Below, piece after piece: positions 33,392 to 40,629 of a stretch of DNA of 62,049 nucleotides. The position numbers and the translations under genes were made by a program. Origin of the DNA: Candidatus Collinsella stercoripullorum (GTDB lineage Bacteria; Actinomycetota; Coriobacteriia; Coriobacteriales; Coriobacteriaceae); contig DXAO01000032.1 of assembly GCA_019117005.1 (NCBI GenBank), positions 1 to 62,049 on the forward strand. Direction: 5' to 3'. Every line of letters begins with the position of its first letter. Positions within the stretch are counted from its first letter, which is position 1. Below the pieces are notes generated by a model. That model was not told where the DNA came from. It made no database searches and saw only the letters and a program-made list of their open reading frames with translations.

Positions 33392-34234
33392 ATGTACCGG
33401 CTCATCGCAAGCGACATGGACGAGACGTTCCTGGGCGCCGGCCACGCCGTGCCCGCGGCCAACATCGCCGCCCTCGAGCGCATGCGCGCGCTCGGCATCC
33501 TGTTCGTCCCCAGCTCCGGCAGGCCGTACCCCTCCATCATGGGGAGCCTGTCGGGCATCGACCCCGCGCTGCTGCGCGGCAGCTACGTGATCTCGTACAA
33601 CGGCGGGTTCATCAACCGCTACGGCGACCCCGAGCCGCTGCTGCGCACGACGATGGACCGCGAGACGGTGGCCTGGCTCTACCGGTACGCCGTGCGGCAC
33701 CGCATCTGCCTGCACCTGTACACGGCGAGCGGGCGCATCCTCGCGCAGTTCCTGAACGACGCCGAGCGCGCCTACGTCTCCGGGCTCCAGGGCGTCGAGC
33801 AGCTCCCCGACGACGCTTGCGCCCTCACCGCAGCCGGGGACGAGGAGCTCTGCAAGATCATCTTCATGGACCCCGACTTCGCGGCCGTGAAGCGCCTGGG
33901 GGAGTCCCTGCGCGCGCAGCTCGACCCCGCGGCCGCCGACATCACGTACTCGTCCGGGCGCTATGCGGAGTTCGTGCCCCACGGGGTGGACAAGGGGACC
34001 GGCCTCGCCCATCTGGCGGGGCTGCTCGGCATCGACATGGCCGACACCGTGGGCGTGGGCGACTCCGCCAACGACCTCGCCATGATCCGCGCCGCCGGGC
34101 TCGGCGTGGGCGTCGCGAACGCGTCGCGCGACATCCTCCCCTTCTGCGACCTCGTGCTCGACACCGCCGCCGACGACGGCGCGTTCGGCGAACTGCTGGA
34201 CCGCATCGCGCCGGAGGGGGCGCGGACGCGCTAG
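33392..34234 (+). CDS. Cof-type HAD hydrolase
   Basis: A second Cof-subfamily phosphatase, 280 aa. Motif I is LIASDMDETFLG at residues 4-15, motif II is FVPSSGRPYPS, the lysine motif is PHGVDKGTGLAHL, and motif IV is GVGDSANDLAMI. About 30 percent identity by eye to the protein at 7462-8295, so they are separate family members. ATG at 33392 has GAGGGAG seven bases before; GTG at 33377 overlaps that site and is less likely. Substrate unknown. Confidence 0.87.
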   Translation: MYRLIASDMDETFLGAGHAVPAANIAALERMRALGILFVPSSGRPYPSIMGSLSGIDPALLRGSYVISYNGGFINRYGDPEPLLRTTMDRETVAWLYRYAVRHRICLHLYTASGRILAQFLNDAERAYVSGLQGVEQLPDDACALTAAGDEELCKIIFMDPDFAAVKRLGESLRAQLDPAAADITYSSGRYAEFVPHGVDKGTGLAHLAGLLGIDMADTVGVGDSANDLAMIRAAGLGVGVANASRDILPFCDLVLDTAADDGAFGELLDRIAPEGARTR

Positions 34235-34288
34235 GATGGTCGGTACGGCCGTCCGTCGACGCCGGCGGCCGAACCGATTGGAGGCGCC

Positions 34289-34519
34289 ATGGATGTCCCG
34301 TTCTGCACCTGCGACGATCTGACCTGCCCGTACAACCCCGTGAACCACGACCGGGGCTGCGCGCCGTGCATCGCCAAGAACCTGCGCGAGCACGAGATCC
34401 CCACCTGCCTGTTCAACGCCGTGTCCCCGGACAAGCTGCCCGAGGACGCCGACGACTGGTCCTGGGAGAGCTTCGCCCGCCACGTGCAGGCGCATCCGCG
34501 CGCGTCCGCCCGGTCCTAG
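34289..34519 (+). CDS. Small cysteine-rich protein (DUF6485-like)
   Basis: A 76-aa protein with six cysteines in the first 41 residues: CTCDDLTCPYNPVNHDRGC, APCIAKN and PTCLF. The spacing suggests a structural zinc or iron-sulfur site. It resembles the small DUF6485 proteins of anaerobes. ATG at 34289 has TTGGAGGCGCC ahead. It follows the HAD gene by 54 bases on the same strand and may be cotranscribed. Function unknown. Confidence 0.72.
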   Translation: MDVPFCTCDDLTCPYNPVNHDRGCAPCIAKNLREHEIPTCLFNAVSPDKLPEDADDWSWESFARHVQAHPRASARS

Positions 34520-34644
34520 GCCCCGCCCGGGAGCCGGGGCGCCCGCGGCCGGCGAGACCCCCGCTCGGGCGATGCGGCCCTCCCCCGCCCCCGGCCGCCC
34601 CCGCATCCGCGCAGGCGGCGGGACGGATCGGCGTCCGCGCACAT

Positions 34645-34772
34645 GAAAGCGCCCCGACACCGCTGGGATGCCGGGGCGCTTCCAAACGCTACGTTGATCG
34701 CACAGAGGGGAGGGATGCAATCAAACTCGGCGGAGCTGGTATGTTTCATCGCCTGTTCCCTGCTCCGTCGTT
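34645..34772 (-). ncRNA. Candidate short transcript (about 125 bases) of unknown function
   Basis: A minus-strand promoter (34779-34807) and a strong hairpin followed by TTTCAT (34647-34681 region) bracket about 125 bases inside the 34520-34909 gap. A frame starting ATG at 34749 with AGGG ahead runs through the hairpin without a stop, so protein coding is doubtful. The unit could be a small RNA or a leader; it does not match any RNA family I recognise. This is an inference from the signals at its ends. Confidence 0.3.
34647..34681. terminator. Bidirectional hairpin terminator
   Basis: AAGCGCCCCG (34647-34656) and CGGGGCGCTT (34672-34681) form a perfect 10-bp stem. On either strand it is bordered by a short A/T stretch. 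It can end the DUF6485-like gene transcript or the candidate minus-strand RNA. Confidence 0.65.
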
Positions 34773-34773
34773 G

Positions 34774-34856
34774 AGTTAACTATAGTAAACTGGACACGCC
34801 CCGTCCAGCTCGCCGTTCCCTTCCACAGCCTCTCCACAAGTTAGCTATAGGTAACC
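34774..34856 (-). promoter_or_regulatory. Promoter with two palindromic operator candidates
   Basis: Two 18-base palindromes, AGTTAACTATAGTAAACT (34774-34791) and AGTTAGCTATAGGTAACC (34839-34856), share the pattern GTTA-N-CTATAG-N-TAAC and have centres 65 bases apart, about six helix turns. A minus-strand promoter overlaps the first: TGGACG (34802-34807), 17 bases, TATAGT (34779-34784). The second may cover a plus-strand -10 for the gene at 34910. The regulator is not evident; the AT-rich core is reminiscent of metal-responsive DtxR/MntR sites. Confidence 0.5.
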
Positions 34857-34909
34857 AGGGAACGCCCGAGAGACGGAAGGGGCGGTCATACGGAACGGGA
34901 GGGCACGCC

Positions 34910-35242
34910 ATGATGAGGCAGAGCGACCGCGAGGGCTTCTTCGAGCGGGTATACGACGCGGTGCGCCAGATCCCCGAGGGGTCCGTGGCCACCTACGGGC
35001 AGATCGCCGCGCTCATCGGGGAGCCGCGCCGCGCGCGGTACGTGGGGTTCGCCCTGCACGCCAACCCCTACCCGGGCGAGGTCCCCTGCCATCGGGTGGT
35101 CTTCGCCGACGGGCGCATCTGCGAGGGGTTCGCGTTCGGCGGCCCGCAGGCGCAGCGTGCGCTGCTCGAGGACGAGGGCGTGGCGTTCCGCGACGGGACC
35201 CACGTGGACCTCGACGCCTGCCGCTGGCCCGCCGGCCTGTAG
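34910..35242 (+). CDS. Methylated-DNA-protein cysteine methyltransferase-like protein (MGMT family, short form)
   Basis: A 110-aa protein that corresponds only to the C-terminal DNA-binding and active-site domain of O6-alkylguanine-DNA alkyltransferases. The helix-turn-helix VATYGQIAALIGEPRRARYVGFAL and the active-site motif PCHRVV (Cys60) are both present, so, unlike the related ATL proteins where Cys is replaced by Trp, it could accept a methyl group. ATG at 34910 follows GGGAGGGCACGCC. It may lie under the palindromic sites upstream. Transferase activity of such short forms is uncertain. Confidence 0.85.
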   Translation: MMRQSDREGFFERVYDAVRQIPEGSVATYGQIAALIGEPRRARYVGFALHANPYPGEVPCHRVVFADGRICEGFAFGGPQAQRALLEDEGVAFRDGTHVDLDACRWPAGL

Positions 35243-35285
35243 CCGCGCGCGGGCGGGCAACCCGGGCCCTGCGCGGGACCCGGCC

Positions 35286-36041
35286 TCAGCGCGGAGCCCC
35301 CGCGCCGGCGGAGCGGTCCGCGCCGGGGGCGTCCGTCCGGACGGGCGCGGGCCCCAGGAACAGCGGGACGGCGATGCGGGTGTAGAACGCGAGCCAGATC
35401 AGCGACGCGCAGAAACCCCCGATCACATCGGACGCGTAGTGCACGCCCAGGTAGATGCGGCTCACCCCGATCATCAGGATGATGAGCGAGAAGACGCCCG
35501 CGAGCAGGTTGCGGCGGCGCCGGTCCGGCTCGTAGCGCCACACGAGCCAGATCACCAGCCCGAAGAAGGCCATCGCCGCCATGGAATGACCGGACGGGAA
35601 GCTGAAGCCGGTCTCCTCGACCAGGCGGAAGCCCTCCGGGCGCGGGCGCTGGACCAGGGTCTTGAGCAGCACGTTCAAGCCCGCCGCGAGCGCCAGGTTC
35701 ACCGCGCAGCACCACCCCGGGCGGCGGCCCGGGGCGAAGGCGGCGATCATGAGGAGCAGGGCGATGAGCACCGTGGGCGTGGCGAGGGCGGAGAAGCCCT
35801 CCATGACCGGGGTGAGCCAGTCGGCGCGCAGGTGCTCCACGATGAGCCAGTACGCCGCGCGGTCGACGGCCATGATCTCGCCCTCGAGCACCTCCGCGAG
35901 CAGCAGCGAGAACACGGCCGCGCAGCCGAGCACGGCCAGCGCGACGCGGTTCCGGCGCGCGAGGGCGCCTATCCGCGCGGGCAGGCCGCCCGCCTCGCGA
36001 ACGCCCCGCGGGGGCCGACCGGGTTCCTCGAGATCGCGCAT
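35286..36041 (-). CDS. PAP2-family membrane phosphatase
   Basis: A 251-aa type 2 phosphatidic acid phosphatase with about five or six membrane helices. The three family motifs are present: KTLVQRPRP, FPSGHSMAAM and SRIYLGVHYASDV. Such proteins remove phosphate from undecaprenyl pyrophosphate or other lipid phosphates at the outer face of the membrane. ATG at 36041 has GGAGGGGAG ahead. It is divergent from the Y-family polymerase gene, with 264 bases between the starts. Substrate not determined; UppP-type (PAP2) activity is a reasonable guess. Confidence 0.9.
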   Translation of the reverse strand: MRDLEEPGRPPRGVREAGGLPARIGALARRNRVALAVLGCAAVFSLLLAEVLEGEIMAVDRAAYWLIVEHLRADWLTPVMEGFSALATPTVLIALLLMIAAFAPGRRPGWCCAVNLALAAGLNVLLKTLVQRPRPEGFRLVEETGFSFPSGHSMAAMAFFGLVIWLVWRYEPDRRRRNLLAGVFSLIILMIGVSRIYLGVHYASDVIGGFCASLIWLAFYTRIAVPLFLGPAPVRTDAPGADRSAGAGAPR

Positions 36042-36223
36042 GGGCTCCCCTCCCGTCCCGTCATCCGTCTCGATACCGATACCCGCAGGGTACCCGTCGG
36101 CGCGGACATCCGCCGGCGGGACGGCGGGTTGTGGCGAAATCGTGGCGCCTCCCGCCCCCGTCCGCGCAGGCACGGCCGCCCGAGCAGCGCCCCGGGGCCC
36201 GGACCCGCGCGCGACCAGCGCGT

Positions 36224-36281
36224 TTGACGGATGTCCGCACGGCGTCCTATCATCGAACAGACGTTCCGGAACAGATGTTTG
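36224..36281 (+). promoter_or_regulatory. SOS promoter with two adjacent LexA-like boxes
   Basis: TTGACG (36224-36229), 18 bases, TATCAT (36248-36253) form the promoter. Directly after it come CGAACAGACGTTCC (36254-36267) and GGAACAGATGTTTG (36268-36281), each 13 of 14 matches to the Gram-positive LexA/DinR box CGAAC-N4-GTTYG. They abut and cover the expected start point, so repression by LexA and induction by DNA damage are predicted for the polymerase and its partner. Confidence 0.8.
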
Positions 36282-36305
36282 GACTTCCGCCGGGAGGGGG
36301 CCGCC

Positions 36306-37850
36306 GTGGGTGATTCCGCCACCGAGAACCGCATATACCTGTGCATCGACCTCAAGACGTTCTACGCGTCGGTGGAATGCGCCGACCGCGGCCGGGACAC
36401 CCTCACCTGCAACCTGGTGGTGGCCGACCCCGACCGCGGGCGCACCACCATCTGCCTGGCGGTGTCGGCCGCCATGAAGCGGCTCGGGGTGCGCAACCGC
36501 TGCCGCGTGTTCGAGATCCCCGATGGGATCGACTACATCATGGCGCGTCCGCGCATGCGCCACTACATGGAGGTCTCGGCGCGGATCTACAGCATCTACC
36601 TGGAGTACGTGAGCCCCGACGACATCCACGTCTACTCGGTCGACGAGTGCTTCATCGACGCCACCCCCTACCTGTCGCTCTACCGCACCACGCCGCGCGC
36701 GTTCGCCCGCGAGCTCATGGACGCCGTCTACGCCCGCTGCGGCATACGCGCGACAGCCGGCATCGGCACCAACCTGTTCCTGGCCAAGGTGGCGCTCGAC
36801 ATCACGGCCAAGCACGTGGAGGACGGCATCGGGTACCTGGACGAGGAGCTGTTCCGCAGGACCATCTGGCGGCACCGCCCCATCACCGACATCTGGGGCA
36901 TCGGGCCGGGCATCGCCGCGCGCCTGGCCAAGTACGGGGCGGCCGACCTCATGGGCGTCGCCGCGCTCGACGAGCGCATCCTGTACCGGGAGTTCGGCGT
37001 GACGGCGGAGTACCTGATCGACCACGCGCACGGCGTCGAGCCCTGCACCATCGCGGAGATACACGCCTACGTGCCCGAGGCGACCTCCCTGACGAGCGGC
37101 CAGGTGCTCCCGCGCAGCTACAGCTACGGGGAGGGGCGCACGGTCCTGCGCGAGATGGTGGACGCCTCGGTGCTCGACCTCATCGACCGGCGCGCGGTAT
37201 GCGACGCGATCTCCCTGTACGTGGGGTACGCGGACGACACCCGCGAGCGGGCGCGGATCGGGGCGAGCGGGAGCGCGCGGGTCGGGGACGGCTGCGGGGG
37301 GCTGCACCAGGCCGACACCGTGCTGGCCGCCGCCCCGGCACCGCCGGCCGCCCGCGACGCGGCGCCGGGGCGGGGCGGGGCGGCGGCCCGGCGCGGCCCG
37401 CGGCACGACGGGGTGCGGGCCCGGCAGGCCGCGCGCGCACCCGCGGGGCCGGTGGGCGCCGGAGGGTGCTTCGTCGGCGAGCACGGGACGCGCCCGCTCA
37501 AGGGGCGGCGGATCTACGGCTACGCCGAGGCGTCGCGGAAGCTGGGCGAGCGCACGAGCTCCTTCAAGCGCCTCATGGCGCGCTTCGACGCCCTGTACGA
37601 GGAGATCGTGGACCCCGACCGCCCCATCAAGCGCGTAAACATCGGCTTCGGGGGCCTGCTGCCCGAGGAGTTCGCGACCGAGGACCTGTTCTGCGACCGC
37701 GCCGCCGAGCAGGCCGAGCGCGACCTGGCCGAGGCCGTGCTCGCGGTGCGCGGACGCTATGGCAAGAACGCCCTGCTGCGCGGCACGAGCTACCGCGAGG
37801 GGGCGACGGGACGGGAACGCAACGAGCAGGTGGGAGGACACCATGCCTAG
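36306..37850 (+). CDS. Y-family translesion DNA polymerase (UmuC/UvrX-like)
   Basis: A 514-aa error-prone polymerase. Catalytic motifs are CIDLKTFYASVEC (Asp15) and YSVDECFIDA (Asp113, Glu114); then TAGIGTNLFLAKVALDITAK and the helix-hairpin-helix ITDIWGIGPGIAARLAKYG. The little-finger domain is interrupted near residues 320-400 by a Gly/Ala/Arg/Pro-rich stretch not usual in the family. Start: GTG at 36306 with GGGAGG upstream; the ATG at 36231 overlaps the promoter and LexA boxes and is rejected. The stop overlaps the next gene by eight bases. This gene plus a YolD-like partner matches the Bacillus UvrX/YolD layout. Confidence 0.9.
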   Translation: MGDSATENRIYLCIDLKTFYASVECADRGRDTLTCNLVVADPDRGRTTICLAVSAAMKRLGVRNRCRVFEIPDGIDYIMARPRMRHYMEVSARIYSIYLEYVSPDDIHVYSVDECFIDATPYLSLYRTTPRAFARELMDAVYARCGIRATAGIGTNLFLAKVALDITAKHVEDGIGYLDEELFRRTIWRHRPITDIWGIGPGIAARLAKYGAADLMGVAALDERILYREFGVTAEYLIDHAHGVEPCTIAEIHAYVPEATSLTSGQVLPRSYSYGEGRTVLREMVDASVLDLIDRRAVCDAISLYVGYADDTRERARIGASGSARVGDGCGGLHQADTVLAAAPAPPAARDAAPGRGGAAARRGPRHDGVRARQAARAPAGPVGAGGCFVGEHGTRPLKGRRIYGYAEASRKLGERTSSFKRLMARFDALYEEIVDPDRPIKRVNIGFGGLLPEEFATEDLFCDRAAEQAERDLAEAVLAVRGRYGKNALLRGTSYREGATGRERNEQVGGHHA

Positions 37851-38319
37851 CAGGACACCGGACGGGCACCGGGCGGGCGCGGACCGCGGGGGCGCGGGCG
37901 CCGAAAGGACCCGGCGGCTCGACTCCCCTTGGGGCGAGCTCGAGTTCTCGCCGGTCGGGGACGAGTCGCGCCCGACGGGCCCGGGCCGCCCCGCGCGGCG
38001 CGCCGACGGAAGGCCGCGGGCGAGCCGCGCGGCCCAGTTCATGCCCTTCGCCGCGCTCACCGGCTACTACGACCTCGTGCGCGAGCAGGAGCGCATCGTG
38101 GAGCCGCGCCATGAGCTCACCGAGGAGGAGGCCGAGGCGCTCTCGCGCACGATCGTGCAGGTGCGGCGCGGGGACCTCGTCCGCATCACCTACTACGACC
38201 GGGGCGGCTACATCACGCGCGCCGGGGTGGTGGAGGGTGTCGACCCGGTGCGGCGCAGCCTGCGGCTCGGCCAGCGGACCGTGCCCTTCGACGACATCTG
38301 GACGATCAGGCGGTCGTAG
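37843..38319 (+). CDS. YolD-like protein, partner of the Y-family polymerase
   Basis: A 158-aa protein with the YolD-like domain at about residues 65-155: RAAQFMPFAALTGYYDLV, then a charged helix and an SH3-like beta domain RRGDLVRITYYDRGGYI, VEGVDPVRRSLRLG, VPFDDIWTI. In Bacillus and phages, YolD-like proteins are encoded next to UmuC-type polymerases and are thought to play the UmuD role. The N-terminal 60 residues are low complexity. ATG at 37843 has GGGAGGACACC inside the end of the polymerase gene, so the two are translationally coupled and share SOS control. Confidence 0.85.
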   Translation: MPSRTPDGHRAGADRGGAGAERTRRLDSPWGELEFSPVGDESRPTGPGRPARRADGRPRASRAAQFMPFAALTGYYDLVREQERIVEPRHELTEEEAEALSRTIVQVRRGDLVRITYYDRGGYITRAGVVEGVDPVRRSLRLGQRTVPFDDIWTIRRS

Positions 38320-38389
38320 GCGGCGGCGAAGCGGGCCGGCTCCTCGCCGCTGCCGGCGGGACACCTCCCCACCCGCTATAGTCCGATTC

Positions 38390-38449
38390 GTAAAAAAGTT
38401 CGCAGTGGATTACTTTTTACTTGACCGACGCGCCCGGAGCCGGTACGTT
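38390..38449 (+). promoter_or_regulatory. Promoter and inverted-repeat operator of DUF3793-flavodoxin
   Basis: TTGACC (38421-38426), 17 bases, TACGTT (38444-38449) make a good promoter. Touching the -35 on its upstream side is an inverted repeat, GTAAAAAAGT (38390-38399) and ACTTTTTAC (38412-38420). Its place just upstream of -35 suits an activator, or a repressor that occludes the -35. Related gene pairs in other anaerobes are iron-responsive, so an iron or redox regulator is an open guess. Confidence 0.6.
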
Positions 38450-38495
38450 TTCACATGGACCTTTTGTAAGCCACGGTGAACTTTCAGGAGGAGCC

Positions 38496-39167
38496 ATGGG
38501 AGTCCTTCCCGACGAGCGGGAGCTCGAGCACGCCATCGTGCGGCACTGCGCGCCCACCCTCGCCGCCCTGAAGCCCGCGAGCCTGTTCAACGTCCCGGGG
38601 AACTACTCCCGCGAGACGGGGCCGGATGAAGGGCGCAGGGACCTCGAGGAGGCGGTCGAGAGGTGCGCTCGGCAGATGCGCGGATCGGGCGTCGCGGTGC
38701 GCGTCCTCGCATGGCGCGGATGCGGCGCGCTCGTCTACGTGTACCGGCCGCGCGAGCTCGCGGCCCATCTGCGCGACCCGCGCGCGGCATCGCTGCTCGC
38801 GGACCGCGGGTACGACCCGGCCTCCCTCGAGGACTGCCTGGACGCGCTCGCGACGCGCCTCGAGCGCGACGCCGGACGGGGAGCTGCGGGACCGCGGACG
38901 CGACCGTGCCCCTGCGAGGAATCCGGCTGCGCACGGGACTTCCCCCACGAGATGGGGCTGTTCCTGGGGTACCCCTACGCGGACGTCGCGGGGTTCATCG
39001 AGCACCGCGGCCGCGACTACCTGGCGCTTGGGCCCTGGAAGGTCTACGCGGACGTGGACCGGGCGCTCGCCACCTTCGCGCGCTTCCGCCGCTGCGCGGA
39101 GGCCTACCTGCGCGCGCACCGGCAGGGCGCCGACCTGGCGCGCCTGGCCGTCCCGTCCATCGGGTAA
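38496..39167 (+). CDS. DUF3793 family protein
   Basis: A 223-aa protein of the DUF3793 family, which has no known function. The family pattern is clear: HCAPTLAALKPASLFNV near the start, ALVYVYRPREL, a cysteine pair, FPHEMGLFLGYPYADVAGFI, the ALGPWKVYAD segment and a final CAEAYLRA. No signal peptide or membrane helix. ATG at 38496 follows CAGGAGGAGCC. The flavodoxin gene begins 42 bases downstream; this pair is a common arrangement in Firmicutes and Coriobacteriia, suggesting a link to flavodoxin or iron supply. An unusual insert (residues 125-150, Arg/Gly/Cys-rich) lies before the FPHEMG motif. Confidence 0.82.
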   Translation: MGVLPDERELEHAIVRHCAPTLAALKPASLFNVPGNYSRETGPDEGRRDLEEAVERCARQMRGSGVAVRVLAWRGCGALVYVYRPRELAAHLRDPRAASLLADRGYDPASLEDCLDALATRLERDAGRGAAGPRTRPCPCEESGCARDFPHEMGLFLGYPYADVAGFIEHRGRDYLALGPWKVYADVDRALATFARFRRCAEAYLRAHRQGADLARLAVPSIG

Positions 39168-39209
39168 CCCGTCCGGGAACGGCCCGGACCGAACGGAAAG
39201 GATATGGAA

Positions 39210-39629
39210 ATGAGCAGGATCGCAGTCGTCTTCTGGAGCGGCACCGGCAACACCGAGGCCATGGCGGGAGCCGTGGCGGACGGTGCCGCCGCCAAGGGCG
39301 CGGAGGTCGAGACCATCCAGGCGGCGGACTTCACCGCCTCGGACGCGGCCTCCTTCGACGCCATCGCCTTCGGCTGCCCCGCCATGGGTGCGGAGGAGCT
39401 GGAGGAGGGCGAGTTCCAGCCGATGTGGGAGGACGTCAAGCCCGAGCTCGACGGGAAGCGCATCGCGCTGTTCGGCTCCTACGACTGGGGCACCGGCGAG
39501 TGGATGGAGACCTGGCACGAGGACGCCGACGAGGCGGGCGCCGCGGTCGCCGGGACCGTGATCGCCAACAACGAGCCCGACGACGATGCCCTGGAGTCCT
39601 GCCGGGAGCTCGGCGGCTCGCTCGCCTAG
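39210..39629 (+). CDS. Short-chain flavodoxin
   Basis: A 139-aa flavodoxin, an FMN-binding electron carrier that can replace ferredoxin when iron is short. The phosphate-binding loop is WSGTGNTEAMA (residues 9-19), and the FMN-contacting loops are FGCPAMGAEELEE and FGSYDWGTGEW. It is highly acidic, as usual. Start: ATG at 39210, eight bases past AAAGGA; the ATG at 39204 lies too close to it. It follows DUF3793 and likely shares its promoter. Confidence 0.93.
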   Translation: MSRIAVVFWSGTGNTEAMAGAVADGAAAKGAEVETIQAADFTASDAASFDAIAFGCPAMGAEELEEGEFQPMWEDVKPELDGKRIALFGSYDWGTGEWMETWHEDADEAGAAVAGTVIANNEPDDDALESCRELGGSLA

Positions 39630-39838
39630 CGCCGGGCGGGGCCGGGTCGCCGGCATCCCCGCGCGCCCGCTGCCCGCGGCGCGCCGACATCGAACCGCGG
39701 CTGGGGCCGCGTCCGGGACGACCGTCCGGACGCGGCCCCGTCGCATGGAGGCCCGCCGGGATGGGGCCGCGCGGGCCTTCGGCCCGCGGCGGGCGGGGTA
39801 CAATCGAGTGGTCCTGCACCGATATCGAGAGGGGACCC

Positions 39839-40477
39839 ATGGACGAAAGCAAGCTGGCCGCGTACCGCGCCACCGCGGCCACCGTCATCAAGAACCTCAA
39901 CCGCCGCAACATGGAGGGATACTACCGCGACACCGCGGAGGAGGCCGTCGAGCTCGTCTGCGGGATGATCCCCGCGGGCGACTCGGTCACCTGGGGCGGC
40001 AGCATGACCTTCACCGAGAGCGGCATGCGCGCCGCGCTCGAGGCCGGCCCCTGGAAGCTGCTCGACCGCGCGACCGCGCGCACGCCCGAGGAGCGCCGCG
40101 AGATGTGGCGCGACCGCGCGAGCGCCGACTGGTTCTTCATGAGCACGAACGCCCTCACCGTCGGAGGCGAGCTCGTGAACATCGACGGCAACGGCGACCG
40201 CCTGGCGTGCCTGGTCCACGGCCCCGCCCACGTGGTCGTGCTCGCGGGCATGAACAAGCTCGTGGCCGACGTGGACGCCGGCATCAAGCGCATCCGCACC
40301 GTCACCTGCCCCATGAACGCCGCGCGCCTGCACACCGAGACCCCCTGCGAGACCCACGGGATCTGCGGGAGGTGCCATGCGGAGCGCTGCATGTGCTGCG
40401 AGACGGTCGTCACGCGGCACTCGCGCCACGACGGCCGCATCAAGGTCGTCCTCATCGGCCAGGACCTCGGCTACTGA
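39839..40477 (+). CDS. LUD domain protein (LutC-like, DUF162)
   Basis: A 212-aa protein of the lactate utilisation (LUD) domain family. Typical parts are NLNRRNMEGYYRDTAEEAVE, GDSVTWGGSMTFTESGM, WFFMSTNALTVGGELVNIDG, NGDRLACLVHGPAHVVVLAG and a C-terminal cysteine cluster THGICGRCHAERCMCCETVV. The cluster may bind iron-sulfur or zinc. Free-standing LUD proteins of this type are common in anaerobes and have unknown reactions. ATG at 39839 has GAGAGGGGACCC ahead; TACAAT at 39799-39804 is a likely -10. Confidence 0.85.
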   Translation: MDESKLAAYRATAATVIKNLNRRNMEGYYRDTAEEAVELVCGMIPAGDSVTWGGSMTFTESGMRAALEAGPWKLLDRATARTPEERREMWRDRASADWFFMSTNALTVGGELVNIDGNGDRLACLVHGPAHVVVLAGMNKLVADVDAGIKRIRTVTCPMNAARLHTETPCETHGICGRCHAERCMCCETVVTRHSRHDGRIKVVLIGQDLGY

Positions 40478-40629
40478 TCGAAACCCCCTGCGCTCCCGCG
40501 CCCCTGCGGCCTCCTCGCGGCGGGCGCGGGAGCCCCGGACACCGGCTCGACCGGGGCCGCGGCCCCGCGGGACGGGTCCCGTCCCCGCAGCACCGCCCGG
40601 GCAGCCCGGGCACCCGTGAAAGGATCATC

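Noticed and set aside
30841..33558. 905-codon minus-strand frame opposite the sugar-phosphate transferase and trpS
   Set aside because: Composition shadow (Asp/Val/Gly/Arg-rich, no recognisable domain) opposite two clear genes.
34516..34749. 77-codon minus-strand frame starting ATGAAACAT
   Set aside because: It reads straight through the strong terminator hairpin into low-complexity Arg/Gly sequence; an RNA or nothing is more likely.
36231..36305. Upstream ATG start for the Y-family polymerase
   Set aside because: It would translate the -10 region and both LexA boxes; the GTG at 36306 has a good ribosome site.
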